A DNA stretch of 64,000 bases from the NCBI GenBank assembly GCA_026745465.1, contig JACYXH010000826.1:2108001-2172000 (forward strand), in the 5' to 3' direction. This stretch comes from Lota lota. Taxonomy: Eukaryota > Chordata > Actinopteri > Gadiformes > Lotidae. Below are positions 25,536 to 38,576 of this stretch, one piece after another. The notes below the pieces were generated by a model that saw nothing but the letters and a program-made list of their open reading frames with translations, ran no database searches and was not told where the DNA came from. The first letter of the stretch is position 1, and each line of letters starts with the position of its first letter. Position numbers and translations under genes: made by a program.

Positions 25536-26786
25536 AGGTGGCACTATAGCAATCGTCTGAAAATGCAAACTTTGAACAAGCATATCTCCTGACCCCTTTG
25601 ACCTACAGTCATGAAACTTTGCTCACATATGCATCGTCTCATGCTTCACAAATTTGCCTCAAGAACCTATGACTTCCGCCATGATAGATTTTCCGCCATT
25701 TAGAATTTTGTGAAAAACACTAAAATCCCTAAGGATCCTAGTTTTTTTTTACTTAGACAGAAATCCTTTGGTAGATATCATCTATGGACTAACTTATTCA
25801 AATAGTCTATAAACGAAGTCTGTGCAATAAAATATAAAGCCCACAGGAGCCATTAACTTTGAAAAAAGGTGTGGCTTAAAACACGTAAAACTAAAATGCT
25901 TATATCGACATCAAGATGGAGTCCTATGATCTTGGGTCCAATACAATAGTTGTTCAAGATTAAATTCTGAACAAGATGGTACCCATGTTTTTTCAATTGG
26001 GGCGTGGCATCAAAAAGGGCGTGGCTTGTGACTAAAATGACCACAGTTCCTAGAAGGATTGCTTGAATTGAGCTGGACCAACTGTCCCACAATCAGGGTT
26101 GAAAACTCCAACTGCTCAAGTAAAATGAAGCTGATTGACAAAACAAAATGGCCGCCAGACGCAAAAAATGGAAAGTTATTTAAATGCTTTTTGCGACATC
26201 AAGATGGACTCCTATGATCTTGAGTCCAAATTGTTTGGCATGAAATTCTGAACAAGATGACATTTTCAAGTTTTAAATTTTGGCAAAACAACATGGCCGC
26301 CATAGGCTAAAAACTGTCGTATGGACGTAAATGTGTTTTTCGATCACATCAAGATGGACTCCTATGATCTTGAGTCCAATATAAATGTTGTTGGGCATGA
26401 CATCTGAACAAGATGACATTTTCAAATCTTCAATTTGGGTGAAACAAAATGGCCGCCAGAGGCTAAAAACGATCCGAATGGACGTAAATGCCTTTTTTGA
26501 CATCAATATTGGCTCCTATCATCTTGAGTCCAATACAAAAGTTGTTCAGCATGAAATTCTTAACAATGTGACGTCCTCACTATTAGGCGACAGGGGGCGC
26601 TATAGCGATCGCTGAAAGACTTTAAAGAAGCATAACTCCTCGCCCTTTTGACGTAAGGTCGTGAGAGTTCTTAAGCGCTTCACCAGACCCAAGCTGCGGC
26701 TATTGTCGACCTTGTCTAATACAGAAAAGGTCTTAATGGTCTGCGTTAGGCTTGGCCCCCGTTAATCGCTGCTTGCAGCTTTAATT
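25536..26786. mobile_element. Dispersed teleost-type repeat with internal ~150 bp tandem copies
   Basis: The two ends carry related direct repeats. 'GGCACTATAGC' followed by text on 'catatctcctgaccccttt' is at 25541-25617; 'GCGCTATAGC' followed by 'cataactcctcgccctttt' is at 26596-26668. Between them the motif ACATCAAGATGGACTCCTAT recurs at about 25908, 26196, 26346 and (degraded) 26500, spacings near 288, 150 and 154, each followed by 'gatcttgagtcca' and 'gaacaagatg'. 'ATGGCCGCCA' recurs at about 26148, 26292 and 26449. It ends in 'GCTTGCAGCTTTAATT', which I recall as the terminus of an abundant fish repeat. No coding capacity is visible, so it is probably non-autonomous. I cannot name the superfamily. 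Confidence 0.7.
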
Positions 26787-26917
26787 TTCTCTGTTGTCTC
26801 TCTCTAGAGAATTTGGGAAAGATGGAGAGAGAGGGGATCTTACACTCTTCGCTGTCTCTCGCTCCCGCTCTTGCTCTCTCGCCCTCTGTTGACCCATGTG
26901 CCCGTGTGCCCCTGCAG

Positions 26918-27066
26918 CCTGACGGGAGAGATGCCCGACACGGTGGTCATCAAGGAGAACAAGCTGACCGTGCTGAAGGTGGACGAAGTCGTCAACACCA
27001 CCTTCATCTGCGAGGTCACAAACCGCCTGGGCGTCAGCAAGGAGCAGGTCACCGCCCTGGTCAGAG
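26918..27066 (+). CDS. nectin2: Nectin-2-like receptor, coding exon E: second half of the second C2-type Ig domain
   Basis: The exon is 149 bp, phase 2 in and phase 1 out (donor gtgggt at 27067). With exon D it makes 267 bp, one complete C2 domain (mature residues about 219-307). It encodes 'LTGEMPD', a 'KLTVLKV' strand, and 'VVNTTFICEVTNRLG' with the second disulfide cysteine and a potential N-glycosylation site (N-T-T). The N-T-T-F-x-C-x-V-T-N-x-x-G pattern strongly resembles nectin-2 and differs from the Y-x-C-E-A-T-N of nectin-1. Sixteen bases downstream of the exon is a run of 25 C. Confidence 0.92.
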
Positions 27067-27082
27067 GTGGGTTGCTCACCCT

Positions 27083-27107
27083 CCCCCCCCCCCCCCCCCC
27101 CCCCCCC
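27083..27107 (+). repeat. Poly-C run (25) just after the exon E donor
   Basis: Twenty-five C beginning 16 bases into the intron. Confidence 0.95.
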
Positions 27108-27360
27108 ACACAAGCATACACACACGCTGTTGTACAGCTATTCTGGCCGTGGCTCACGTTGAACTGACACACACTGCACAATGCTTAAACTCCCAACGCA
27201 CATGTTGGTACACACATTGAGGTACACTTGGGGGCTGGGTTATACCTCGAACGCTTCCCTGGTAAATCACCCAAGTGTGATTTCATCACATGCATAGTGT
27301 GCATGTGCATCACTCAATCATTCCCAAGGTGCCATATGTGCCAATGTGTGTATGTGCGCT

Positions 27361-27370
27361 CACACACATA

Positions 27371-27418
<48 letters not shown>
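27361..27418 (+). repeat. (CA)n with TA interruptions
   Basis: Imperfect CA repeat with several CATA interruptions at its 5' end. Confidence 0.9.
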
Positions 27419-27420
<2 letters not shown>

Positions 27421-28172
27421 ATTCATTCTTGGGTCTGTAGTGTAGGGTTAGTGGGTTCAGCTGCTCTGTCCTAGGTGTGTGAGTGTGCATTTGTGCGCGC
27501 ATGTGTGTCAGTGATTGTGAGGACATTTTTCTTGGCACTGTCTTTTTTTTGCTCTCTGATTCATCTCTGACTTTCAATTTTTCCATGGCGTTTGAAGAAT
27601 GGATGTCACTCTGGCACCTTTTTAGCATGCATTCAATCAATCTATTTGTCAAAGTTTCCCTGCCTCACCTGTATTCAAGGTCTGTTTATACACTCTACCG
27701 CAGTCGCATTTGAAAAAGGCTTTGTTGCACGGCTACAATAGCAGTCCACTATGGAGGCAACTCGTAAAACAACATGCTCCACCGTAGTGGGATCTGAATC
27801 CAATCTAGCTTTCATGAAATGCTTTCATCTTACAGAAAAGTATACTCTCCTGGAAATGGCATTTAGCAATCACAGAAGGGAGTGGAGCCCATCGATGGTG
27901 TCAATGTCTCTCAGACGTGTCTGCAGTGGCAGTTAATGACTTGTTTAATACTTGATGATATTGTTGACTTTGAAGCGGGTAGTGGTCTGTTGCGTCGCAC
28001 TCAGTGGCTGCCAAATTAACTCTCTTTCGTTCTGTCTCTGTCACTGTATCTGCACATTTGCATGTGTATGTGTGTAATCCCGCCCTGCTTCTTTTGGTCT
28101 TGAAGGATGCTGCAGTGAATCCAGCCAGCCATAGAGAATGAGATTTCCATTGTTCTATACTTGCGTCCCTTC

Positions 28173-28175
<3 letters not shown>

Positions 28176-28218
<43 letters not shown>

Positions 28219-28317
28219 ATCGGTCCTCGCACCTCCCCTCATACAAAATACATCCCCTTGCACTTAACCAGAAGTTATTTTCTGCTGACATTATGGGGGG
28301 GGGGGGGGGGGGGGGGG
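28176..28317 (+). repeat. C41 run and G23 run, 78 bp apart
   Basis: C at 28176-28216 and G at 28295-28317. The two runs are mutually complementary on one strand. Confidence 0.95.
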
Positions 28318-30203
28318 AGGAAAGAGTCTGCTGTCATGGAATGAGATGCATTTCTCTGGTGGCTTCCTCTTAAGAGCCATCCCACCTCCTCGTTCGCCCC
28401 CTCGTTCGCTTGTTTAATTTTTTCATTATTTTCCTTCAATGCATTCGTTTCTTCTTGCTCTGGTCTTCTCTGCCTCTATATTTTTATATTTTTGAGACTC
28501 TCAGGCTCTGTCACTCCATCCCTCTCTCCCTCCTTCCTCCAACTCCCTGTGGTGCTGCTGTTCATGTGGTGTATCCCTGGGAGGCTGCTCTGTGTCTGCT
28601 GCTGCTGTAGCCCCCGCTAGCGCAGCCGGCTGCGTAGCGGTGGAGAACGATGCGAGCCCCCACCAGCTCCTGCTGTGTGCAACAAGCTGGAAGCGGCACG
28701 GAGGCAGGTTGAACAGGGAATAGGGAGGCCCAGGTTTTCGATTTTAGAGAAGAGAATAGAGCCATGTATGGGATGGATGTATGTCGTGGGATAAATCAGA
28801 GCCAGCGTGCCATGCCCACTCTCGGGGGGGAAAAGACGGAGAGGCTTGCAGCGGCTGCTGATGGCATTTAAGCCTCCCATGGGACTCTTGTGGCACTCTG
28901 TCCTCCCTCATCAATATTGCCCTCTGCTATTTCTTTCCTCTTACTATAGTGTGTGTGTGCGCGTGTGTCTCTCTCTCTGAGAGGATCAGTCCGCCTCTGC
29001 TGTTTCAGCTACTTTGTGCTTCCCTTACTCTTATTCCCCCTCTCTTTCTCTCTATCTTTCTCTTTCTCTCTCCCTCCCCCCTGTCTTAGTCTCTCATGTG
29101 GACGATTCATCCCTAATTCCATCATTCCCCTATTTTTCCTCTGTTCTTTCTTCTCTAATTTCTCTGGTATGATTCTTGGCTCATTTACTGTGGAGCTTCG
29201 AAGACAGGGGGGCAGCTAGGTGAAAGATATGGTGGTTTATTTTCTATACTGGGGTGACGTGTACCATTTAAAAGTATATTTTAAAAGGAGTGAGTCAGTG
29301 TGATGAGAGGGAGGTGCATGTTGAAAGGGACAAATGGACGGAGAGGCATGGTGGGACTCCAGATGGGAACCTGTGGAGGCTAATGTGCATGTGTGTGGAC
29401 AAACAGCACTAAGAGGGGCCGACAGGCGTGAAATGGCTAGCACCTGCTCCATGGCAGGTCCCCTGCTCCCTGCGACCAAACAGCTGCATGACACATACAC
29501 ACACATGCACTGCCATATTCATACGGGCACGTAAGCCTGCACGCATGAACACACACATACTCAAACAGGCATAATCCCTATTTAAAGGTAGCTGTTAGTG
29601 GGTGTGGATGTGCTTTGCCCTCAGTCTTGTCATTGTCCCCCGGAGGCTTGGAGAGCAACAGATAGCGCTACATGTCCTCTTCAGTCACATCATGGTCATT
29701 TGTGGCATATAGAACCTCATTTTCCCTTATCTATTTCTGATCTCTCGCTGTGTCTCTTCATTGCTCTCTCCTCTCTCAGCTTACTCTCTACTCTGGAGAG
29801 GCCAGGGATGGGCTCAGAAACCCTTCTCATCACTACTTTCTATCACTTCTTTCCCTCTTCCTCCCACGTCCTCTCTACTGCCTCTCTGTCTTGACCTCAA
29901 CTCTTTAACCAAAGTCACCCTCCCTTAATCACAGCTTTAATCCAATCCTTCCTTCTATACACACTCTTCTTGTTTGCGCATCTCCCATGGTGAGCCAATA
30001 ACCCCTCCAGAATCATTTCCCCACCCCATCTGAACGGCAAGCAAGTTAATTTCCACTGCCTGTGTTCCCTGGTGGTAGATGTCTGTCTACTGGGAACAAC
30101 TGGACAGACGTGGCTCCTGATTTGGTGCCACAGGCCCATCTCCAAATCTTATCTAAGGAGACAGTCTTCAAGGGCAAGGGCCTTGGCCTTTCTAACACCA
30201 CTG

Positions 30204-30358
<155 letters not shown>

Positions 30359-30579
30359 TCAATGTTTGTTTGTGTGTGTGTGTGTGTGTGTTTGTCCATC
30401 AATGCGTGTCCATGTTAGCTTGTGTGCATCATTCTGTGTGTGTTTGTCTGCCAATGTGTGTGTCATTGTGTGTGTGTGTCTGTTTGCATCTGCCTGTCTG
30501 CCAGACGGGTTACAGAACAGATCTGATGGAGCCAAATCCCCCTTTCCAGTTCACAGCTGGCCCTCTGCCCACCCCTCAT

Positions 30580-30719
<140 letters not shown>

Positions 30720-31358
30720 CTTAACATGCTGACATGGAGCACTGCCATGCAACGCTCCGGGTACAGCCCAACCCCACCACCAGCCATCCCTGTGTGTGTT
30801 TGTAAATGAGGCTGCAGTAGACATTCCTTCCGCTCCAACTCACTTCAATTTTATGGCGGTCACTCTGAGCGTATGGTCTTCCGTGACTTTGGGGGGGGGG
30901 TTTGAAGAACGTCCTTGCTCCCTATAGAGGAATATTTGTGGTCGGTTTCGTTACGTTTGTCTTGCTCTCCCGATAGCATGTACATCACATGTTGGATCGT
31001 CCCATCACAGCCGTGTTTCTGGATGATGTCGTCCTCTTAGTTCCTCTTAATAGATTCTAGTGGTGCTTTGTTTGGGATGTGCCGGGCCCTGAAGTGGCTC
31101 TTGAGTGGGCCTGCGGTGGCCTTCCACTTGTCAATCATTCAGCTTAGCCTGTGCAAAACCAAAACTAATTAAAACCCAGAGATGTCCAAGAACGTTTCTG
31201 AGAGATGCAACCCAGGAGACACACACACAGAAAGAGAGAGGGGGAGAGAGACAGATGGTGAGATGCAGAGGGACAGACAGACCATCAGGTACTTCAACAA
31301 ACAGGGGAGGGGGATGGAGGACCAGGGAGGGATAAGAGAGGCGCAGAGAGGGTGGGGT

Positions 31359-31383
31359 GGGGGGGGGGGGGGGGGGGGGGGGG
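31359..31383 (+). repeat. Poly-G run (25)
   Basis: Twenty-five consecutive G in a purine-rich stretch. Confidence 0.95.
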
Positions 31384-31701
31384 ACAAAGAAAGGCAGAGG
31401 GACAGAGTTTACGAGGCATTTTAAATTAGCTTTGATGGCTTTTTATTTATGGTTGGAAAACTGTGATTTAATCTCTGTGTAATTCATGTTGATGTGACCA
31501 CAGTGTGAATCTCTGCCCGGTCCCCCTTTTGGACACCAGAGTGGAGCTCCATCAGATACCAGCCTCTACCCTGACTGTGCAGTGTTGCTGCGGAGCCCCC
31601 TGGGTGTTAATGCATTTCCTGTGTCCAGGTTGGCTCTGGACACGTCCCTGAATAGCAACGGTTAGCGCTGCATTTAGTAGCGAGAAGTGATGCCGGCTAG
31701 T

Positions 31702-31737
31702 GGGGGGGGGGGGGGGGGGGGGGGGGGTGTGAAGAGA
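31702..31737 (+). repeat. Poly-G run (36)
   Basis: Thirty-six consecutive G. Confidence 0.95.
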
Positions 31738-32960
31738 GGCAAAGATGTAAAGAAAGAGAGAGAATGACAGTGAGTGGGGGTTTGGGTATGGAAAATACAG
31801 AATGAGTAAAATATGAAAGTGAGTTTTTATGTATTTCAATATATTTTTTTCTGGTCGTATGTTCAAAGTAAGAGTGCAGTGTTGGGAGGATGAAGTAACA
31901 TCTGACACTAATACAAAGGCAAAATGGAGCTGCGACAGGAAAAATGGATTTGTAGGAGACGAGAGGAGGGTAGAGAGAGTGCTGGGGAGACAGCTGGCAA
32001 AATGAAGGCGACGGAGAAGAGGATGAATTTAAGAGAGTGGGGGGAGGGAAAGTGAGGTGTAAAGTGGGAGAGACAGGTGCAGACGGGAAAACCACATTCT
32101 TCCTTGACAAGAATCGGTTTAATATAGTGTAATTCTGTCTGCTCTCTGAGCACTTAGCGGGAGGGGATTTCAAATGCCGGTGACACGTAAAGAGGAGAGC
32201 TGATGTGACACATTTTTAAATTTGGGATTTGAACAGAACTGGGCCCTACTGGGTGAGCCTGGAGGCAGGCGCCGGACCCCCAGTCGGAGGGGGGGTGGGC
32301 CGTGGTTGAATCCAGCCAAAAGTTATTCTTCTTTGCTCGATGTTGTCACCTTCAGGCCCAGTCTTTGTTAAGTGCATGATGGACACTTTTAGTCTTGCAC
32401 TTTTTGGTACCGTTAAGTAAATTATACTGAGATGTGCATATTTAAACATGTATTGTGTATAAATTAGTACTTACAGTAGATCTCTTTTGTATTTATCTAT
32501 AGATATATAGTACTATAATGGGCTTCTACTCTTACATAATACTATGCATTATACTCTGTGACATAGAATCGTACATCATCGTATGGCATAACACATGCGA
32601 GTGAGACTGTGAATGCACACATATGCTTCATGATCTTCTGCAAGGTACTAAGACAAATGTGGGAACACAAAGGATTATGCAAACAAGGTCACCAAAAAGG
32701 GAAATTGCTAGAAAAGGGAAGCGGTGATAATTGTCGAAACCTTACTGGTGATTTTCAGGCATGCTCTCCCTAGAGGTGCTTATGGCCCCAAATGCATCCA
32801 CTAGAACAGGAGAAAAAAAACAAAACCTATTTCTGTTTAAGTACCTGTCGTGTCAGGGGAACGGAGGGAGAGCTAAGCTTGGTGTACGAACTGCATATGG
32901 CTGACTAAATCAGGGTTGTGGAAAGGTCCCATATGAGTAGACTCCACTTCTCCTCCCTAG

Positions 32961-33081
<121 letters not shown>

Positions 33082-34178
33082 CGCTCTCTCACACACACAG
33101 CGCTCTCTCACAAACATGTTGCATTGCATGCGGAGCCCTAGTTTAAGTTGTTCCTGCTTATAGTGAAACAGCCTACTTGAGAGGACGGTCTTGCAGTAGA
33201 AGCCCTTTGGGTAAAACCAAATCGACTTAAAATGGCTCCTGTGCCATGCGTGTGTGTGTGTGTGTGCAGTAGGACAAACATCTCATCCTTTGGGTGTTCT
33301 GCAGACACACACACACAAACAAGCGAATGTGAGACACAAGTGAGGCTACAGCACCGGTGGGGGGGGGCAGGCAGGCAGTCTGTCCCCCGCTCTACATTCA
33401 TGGCTTCCAGGATGAGTTGTCATTCTGCTGCCTTGGTCTGTCAATCACACTTCCTGCCGCTCTGCTCCACCTCCTTCCCTCCCTCACTCCCTCCATTGTC
33501 TTCGTCTCTCTCCATCCATCATCCTCCTTTCCCCGCATGGCCTCCACCTGTTCTGCCCCACGGACGCCCTCACCTGCTCAACCAAAGGAGTTTGCACGAC
33601 TGTCCATCCGCTCAGTCTGTCCGGATGTGTGTCTGTCAGTCTCGCTCTCTCTTCCCCATGATGCTGGCCCGTGTCATGCGTGTGTGTAGGAGTGAAAGCC
33701 TTGGACGGACCCTGGGAGGCAGTAATGACCGGTCTATGGGGAACAGGGACAAGAGCAGCTCTGAGGGAGAGAGAAGGAAATGTTAGCTCAGTGCACACGG
33801 AGAGACGCATGCACAAAAATACACACCACATATAATTTGACACATGCACCCATACGTGCACGCACCAATGCTATACTTTAGTGTAATTTCACCTCCAATG
33901 CGCTTACACCCATGTCTGAATGCAGTTTAGAGCCGCACCACTGACGTCACCCAACCATCCTCTCTCTCTTTTTCTCGCTTTCTCGCTCTCTGGTTCTCGC
34001 TCTCTCTCTCCTTTTCTGGCATCACACTTTTTTTTCATCTGTTTGTTTCTTTCACTTGGGTATCTTTTTCTCTGTGTGTGTGTGTGTACATGTATCTATA
34101 TCACTGGTCTTTTTTCTTTTTCAACCAACGTATCCACTCTTCCTCTCCTCTGCCCCCATCTCTTACCCCTCCTCACAG

Positions 34179-34762
34179 AACCCCCAACGAATCCGTCCAA
34201 TACCGGGGTGGTGGTGGGCGTGGTCATTGGCTCCCTCCTGGTCCTCCTCCTTGTGGCGGCTCTCATCGCCGTCCTCATCACACGAAGCCGTAAACAGCAG
34301 CAGGGTTACCGCGGCAATGGTGCCAGCGACATCAAGTCGCGCATCTTCGGCGGCAAGAAGGCCAGCAAGAACGGCACGGGGGGCGGGGTGGTGAGCGGGG
34401 GCAGCGGCGGCAACAACAACGGGCCCATCTACGTGTACAATGAGAGCTCCGCCCACCAGGGCCTTGGCGAGAAGAACAACCACCACCAGCCCCTCACCAT
34501 GGGGGGTCGCCCCGAGGTGTCGGCCACCACGCCCACCGCCCAGGACATCCTGCTGAGCAACGAGCTAGACGAGGCGGAGCGGATGAAGTTTGACGAGCTG
34601 GAGGAGGAGGACGAGCGGTACGACCACTTTGCAGGCGGAGCCCCCATCCTCCAACTCCGCCCACCGCAGGAACCGGAGGACATGATTGGCGGTTACCTAG
34701 ACGACGACATGGAGTCCCAGCGGGACGGCTCGGTCATCTCCCGGACTGCTGTTTACGTTTAG
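34179..34762 (+). CDS. nectin2: Nectin-2-like receptor, terminal coding exon: transmembrane helix and cytoplasmic tail
   Basis: The exon opens in phase 1 after cctcacag and reads to a TAG stop at 34760-34762, giving the last 194 residues (mature 308-501). A short stalk (EPPTNPSN) is followed by a 25-residue hydrophobic helix (about 34205-34279, 'VVVGVVIGSLLVLLLVAALI') and a basic stop-transfer (R-S-R-K). The tail is about 160 residues, with a Gly/Ser/Asn-rich linker (around 34374-34424), 'IYVYNESS', an acidic stretch (DELEEEDERYD), and a C-terminus 'DGSVISRTAVYV'. The last four residues, A-V-Y-V, fit the nectin (E/A)-x-Y-V PDZ ligand that binds afadin and links junctions to actin. The whole tail is one exon. 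An open frame extends upstream to 33920, but that part is intronic pyrimidine-rich sequence. Confidence 0.93.
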
Positions 34763-35382
34763 TGGAGGACGAGGGCCAGGGAAGAGATGGATGGAAGGAA
34801 GGAAAGGATGGAGGATTCTTCCTGGGGATTTTGGGGTCTTAATCATGTTTGACGAAGAAGGAAAGAAAACCAATTTTATTTTTGAAAAATGTATCTGAAG
34901 TTTATCAAAGTGCAGCCCCAGAATGGACTGAGTGAGCCAGCGTCATAGTAGATAATTTCATAAATAGGAATCTTGAAAGCTTTGACGACACCACCTTAAT
35001 ACAGCAAATGGGAGTTCGGATCACTTTCCGTATAGTCAAGCTAAGAATAATAATACAAAAGAAAACAAATATTTCTAACACCCTGGGCCCCGATGCTTCT
35101 GCTCATGCTACCATTAGGACTCGGACCTTGACAAGGACTCTGAGCCAAACAACACAGAGAAACCTGCTGGTGTGGGTGGAAGGGTAAAGGCCTCCTTATA
35201 CAACCCTATTTAGACATGTCTCTCCGAATTCAATCTTATCTTCGCCCCAACATAAGAATAGTGTAATCACAGATGTCCAACTGCCCAATTGTTTGTTGTT
35301 TTCCCTTCACCTGCAATTCCCAGTCTACCTTTTTGTTTCTTTGGGTTATATGTTGTGCTGTTACAACCAGTGGTTTGTGTGT

Positions 35383-35421
<39 letters not shown>

Positions 35422-38097
35422 GGGGGGGGTTACATTTTGTACACTTCAAACACTAGAACTCATATTGTGGTTAAGGGATGTGAAATTATGCTAGCTCTCT
35501 TTAAATCACTCCCCTTCACTCTAGCGAAGGTTTTCCTCGCTTCAATGTAAAGCATGTCTCCAATATGCTACTGCTGCTGCTGAATAAATGCACGCTGGCA
35601 ACCCGAACCAACAGCGTCTCTAATAATGTCACGTTGAGGGAGTTTGGAGTTTGAATTAGGTTGTCAATGACATGTTTGGCATGCACGTTAAACTAAACAG
35701 TGGCTGAAGGGACAGGTGGTGCTACCGCTGGTGGTGTTTGTGGTGGTGAACGCTTAGCAAGACCAATCTGAAGGGGTTGTAGGAGGTGACGGATGGATGG
35801 AGGAGGGGAAAGGGTACGTGTCTTCTTTTCTGCTGTCCTCCTCATCCCCCTCTCCTGACAGGAGGGCCGGGTTGTTAATGAGCCATGAAGTGGCCCGCTT
35901 AGGCAAGGACCAACAGATTGCCACCGCTTACCATTTATGACGCGGCGATTCCACCGCCCCCACCCACCCACTTCCTCTCCTCTTTTTTTTTTTTCTTCTC
36001 TTCATTCCTCTCTCCTACGGTTTATGGGGGATGTGGTGATTTATCCTGGGTAGTGAAGAGGTCAGGGCCACGGAGGGCAGAGGAAGTGTATTTCACTGCT
36101 CCCAATGTGTCAAATGCGCCACTTACTCTACTCAGCCCTAGCCTTCCCCATCAAGCGCGGCCTGACTAATCCACCCAGTGTTACCATCCGTGCGCCATTG
36201 CAGATAACCATCTATCTGTGTTTTGTCCGCACTCAATTGCTGCAGCCTCTTTACGTTCTTAAATAAATGAGCCCTCCCTGTGTAAGCGCTCCCCATCCTC
36301 TGCGGTACGGTTGTGTTGGGTTGAATAGACATCCAATTGGATAATGTCATATTTCCGTCCATTAGCGGATGTTTTTTAACATGGCGAATTGATTGGTGGA
36401 AGTCAAAGGTTGCGTCCACAAGCGCGGCTCAGGGAGTCGTTTAGCTCGCAGGCTGCGAGTGCTGGAATGGCCTTTTATGACGGAGCCACTTGGCTGATTG
36501 TCTCCTAACTGTGCATTATGTGCTAACGAGCCACCAGAGGGCCATAGGCGTCTGACAGGACCCATGGCGAGTGTACACGGATTGGTTACCTGGTGTGTGT
36601 GTGTGTATATGATTTATAATTGATCTAAAGAAGTCTGACCTGTTTGGTTCATTACAATTATTTCAATTATAAGGGACTGTTACAGATACATGACCTGTGC
36701 TTTTATTCTCATTTCAGTGACGGTTAACTTTTGTTAGAAGAAAAGGGAGAAAAAGAGAGTTTTAGAGGACATAACACATCCAATTACCATCCCACATCAC
36801 ACACCTGTGAGCCTGATTGGTTTATGCTGTAACGGCCTGAGCCTTCAAAACAACCCTGGATCCATTCACTGAACACGAATGACTCTCACAACCACTGTAA
36901 AATATACTGCTTATTTTTGCACTTGTGTATCACAGCAACATGTCCTTAAAAAAACGACAAAATAAGAATCAACAAGGAGGGTCGTCGGAAGCAAAGGGAA
37001 TGGGTTTGGTATGTGCTGTGGAGGAAATATACAATACAAGAGACATTTTGTATGTACATTGTGGTGTGTGAGGTATTTGTGTACTCTATATGTATGCATC
37101 TTTATTTTTCTTGTGAAAATGTGTATATTTATCAAAATGTAAATACCAGATCAATTGAGTCAGTGTTGTGGAACCAGCCTGGCGCGAGTCCCAGGTCTCG
37201 GAGAGGGAGGGAGGGAGGGAGGGAGGGAGGGAGGGGAGAGGGAGAGGGAGAGGACTCAGAATGTAATTTATAATCAAGTCCAACACCTGGGGAGTGCTGA
37301 AAGCCTTGCTCGATACAGAACTAAATCTGTTTTGCAGACTCGTCGCCTACCACTCAATATGTTGTTAAATACATTTTAAGTTGGTTCAAATCCCCCGACT
37401 CTCATGCCATGGACTAGGTGTGCCTGCAAATCACACCCCCCTCCATATTCCCAGCCCTTTATAGACCCATACTGCCCCCCATAACTCCCTTCCACCATCC
37501 CTACCTCCTCACAATTGTGTGTCTCTTAAAATCGGACACACATTCAAAATACCTACATTGGATAGACTATAAAATGCAGAGTCTGTAGTTTGTGCTCCGT
37601 GTGTGTGTGCATGCCAGCGTGTGTTTGCATGTGTGCGAGAGACAAAGATGCTATGAAGCTCTGGGACATCTCAACACCGCTGCAGTGGTGGAGGGAGGGA
37701 GGGAGGGAGGGAGTGGTGGTGTGAGGGGGCTATCCACATCTGCTTCCTTTGTCACCGTGGAGAAATGTCTGCAGCACAACTCGGAACTCAGCAGACAGGC
37801 CATTGACACATGCTTGAACACAGAAGGCAGTGGAACTTTTTCGCCCCCACACATACACGGTCATACACACACACACACCATTCAATCACCCTCATTATGT
37901 TCACTCCCACAGCCACACCACAGGACGGACACCTCCTCTTCCTGCACTGACAGCTCAGTGCTCCTCCTGACATAAACACCCACACGAAGTGAGCACACAC
38001 TCCCTTCCCTGCTCCTCCTCCTCTATGCCCGGTGGCTCTGTCAGGACCTGTGCCTTGTCCTGGTACTGCCCAAAGAGCCCTTCCGACAGCCAGTATG

Positions 38098-38123
38098 CCC
38101 CCCCCCCCCCCCCCCCCCCCCCC
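38098..38123 (+). repeat. Poly-C run (26)
   Basis: Twenty-six C followed by short CCA repeats. Lies in the probable 3' UTR. Confidence 0.95.
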
Positions 38124-38552
38124 ACCACCACCACCCATCGCGCTTCACTGCCTTCTTTCCTACAGTGGTCCAAACTAACGATGAGTCTACGCCCACGGAA
38201 ATGTCTACATCTTTCTGGGGAAGAGGAGGGTGCATATTTACACACTATAGTACACACAGCTACACACATGCCCTTCACCCACAGTGAGGAGGAAGTTGTC
38301 GGTAGTCATCTTAGTAAAAATGCTTCGTGGTCGTACATAGCTTTCATCAAATGTCACCGAGTGCGCACCTTCCCCTCCCCCGTCCTCAAGTGCTCTCAGA
38401 CACTCGCGACTCTGCTCCTAAACACTGTTTTCCACTTCCACTCACCCCACCCAGACACCCAAGTACAAGTTGTCAGACAAAACGCTTTTGTTTCCTCCGC
38501 CGCCCATTCCAGAACCGGCCTAGATCTAGCAAAGCTTTTGCTTTGTGTCGGT

Positions 38553-38576
38553 GGGGGGGGGGGGGGGGGGGGGGGG
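38553..38576 (+). repeat. Poly-G run (24)
   Basis: Twenty-four G, in the probable 3' UTR. Confidence 0.95.

Larger units (their letters stand above)
24441..26917 (+). other. Intron within the second C2 domain
   Basis: This phase-2 intron of 2,477 bp has donor gtgagt and acceptor ccctgcag. It contains an imperfect long inverted repeat shortly after the donor (24499-24584), a T-rich unique segment (25140-25430), and a 1.25 kb dispersed element with internal tandem copies (25536-26786). No coding sequence is seen. Confidence 0.85.

Noticed and set aside
33920-34178. Upstream extension of the terminal nectin exon frame
   Set aside because: It is pyrimidine-rich intron. A good acceptor (cctcacag) at 34178 and exact phase fit with the upstream exon place the exon start at 34179.
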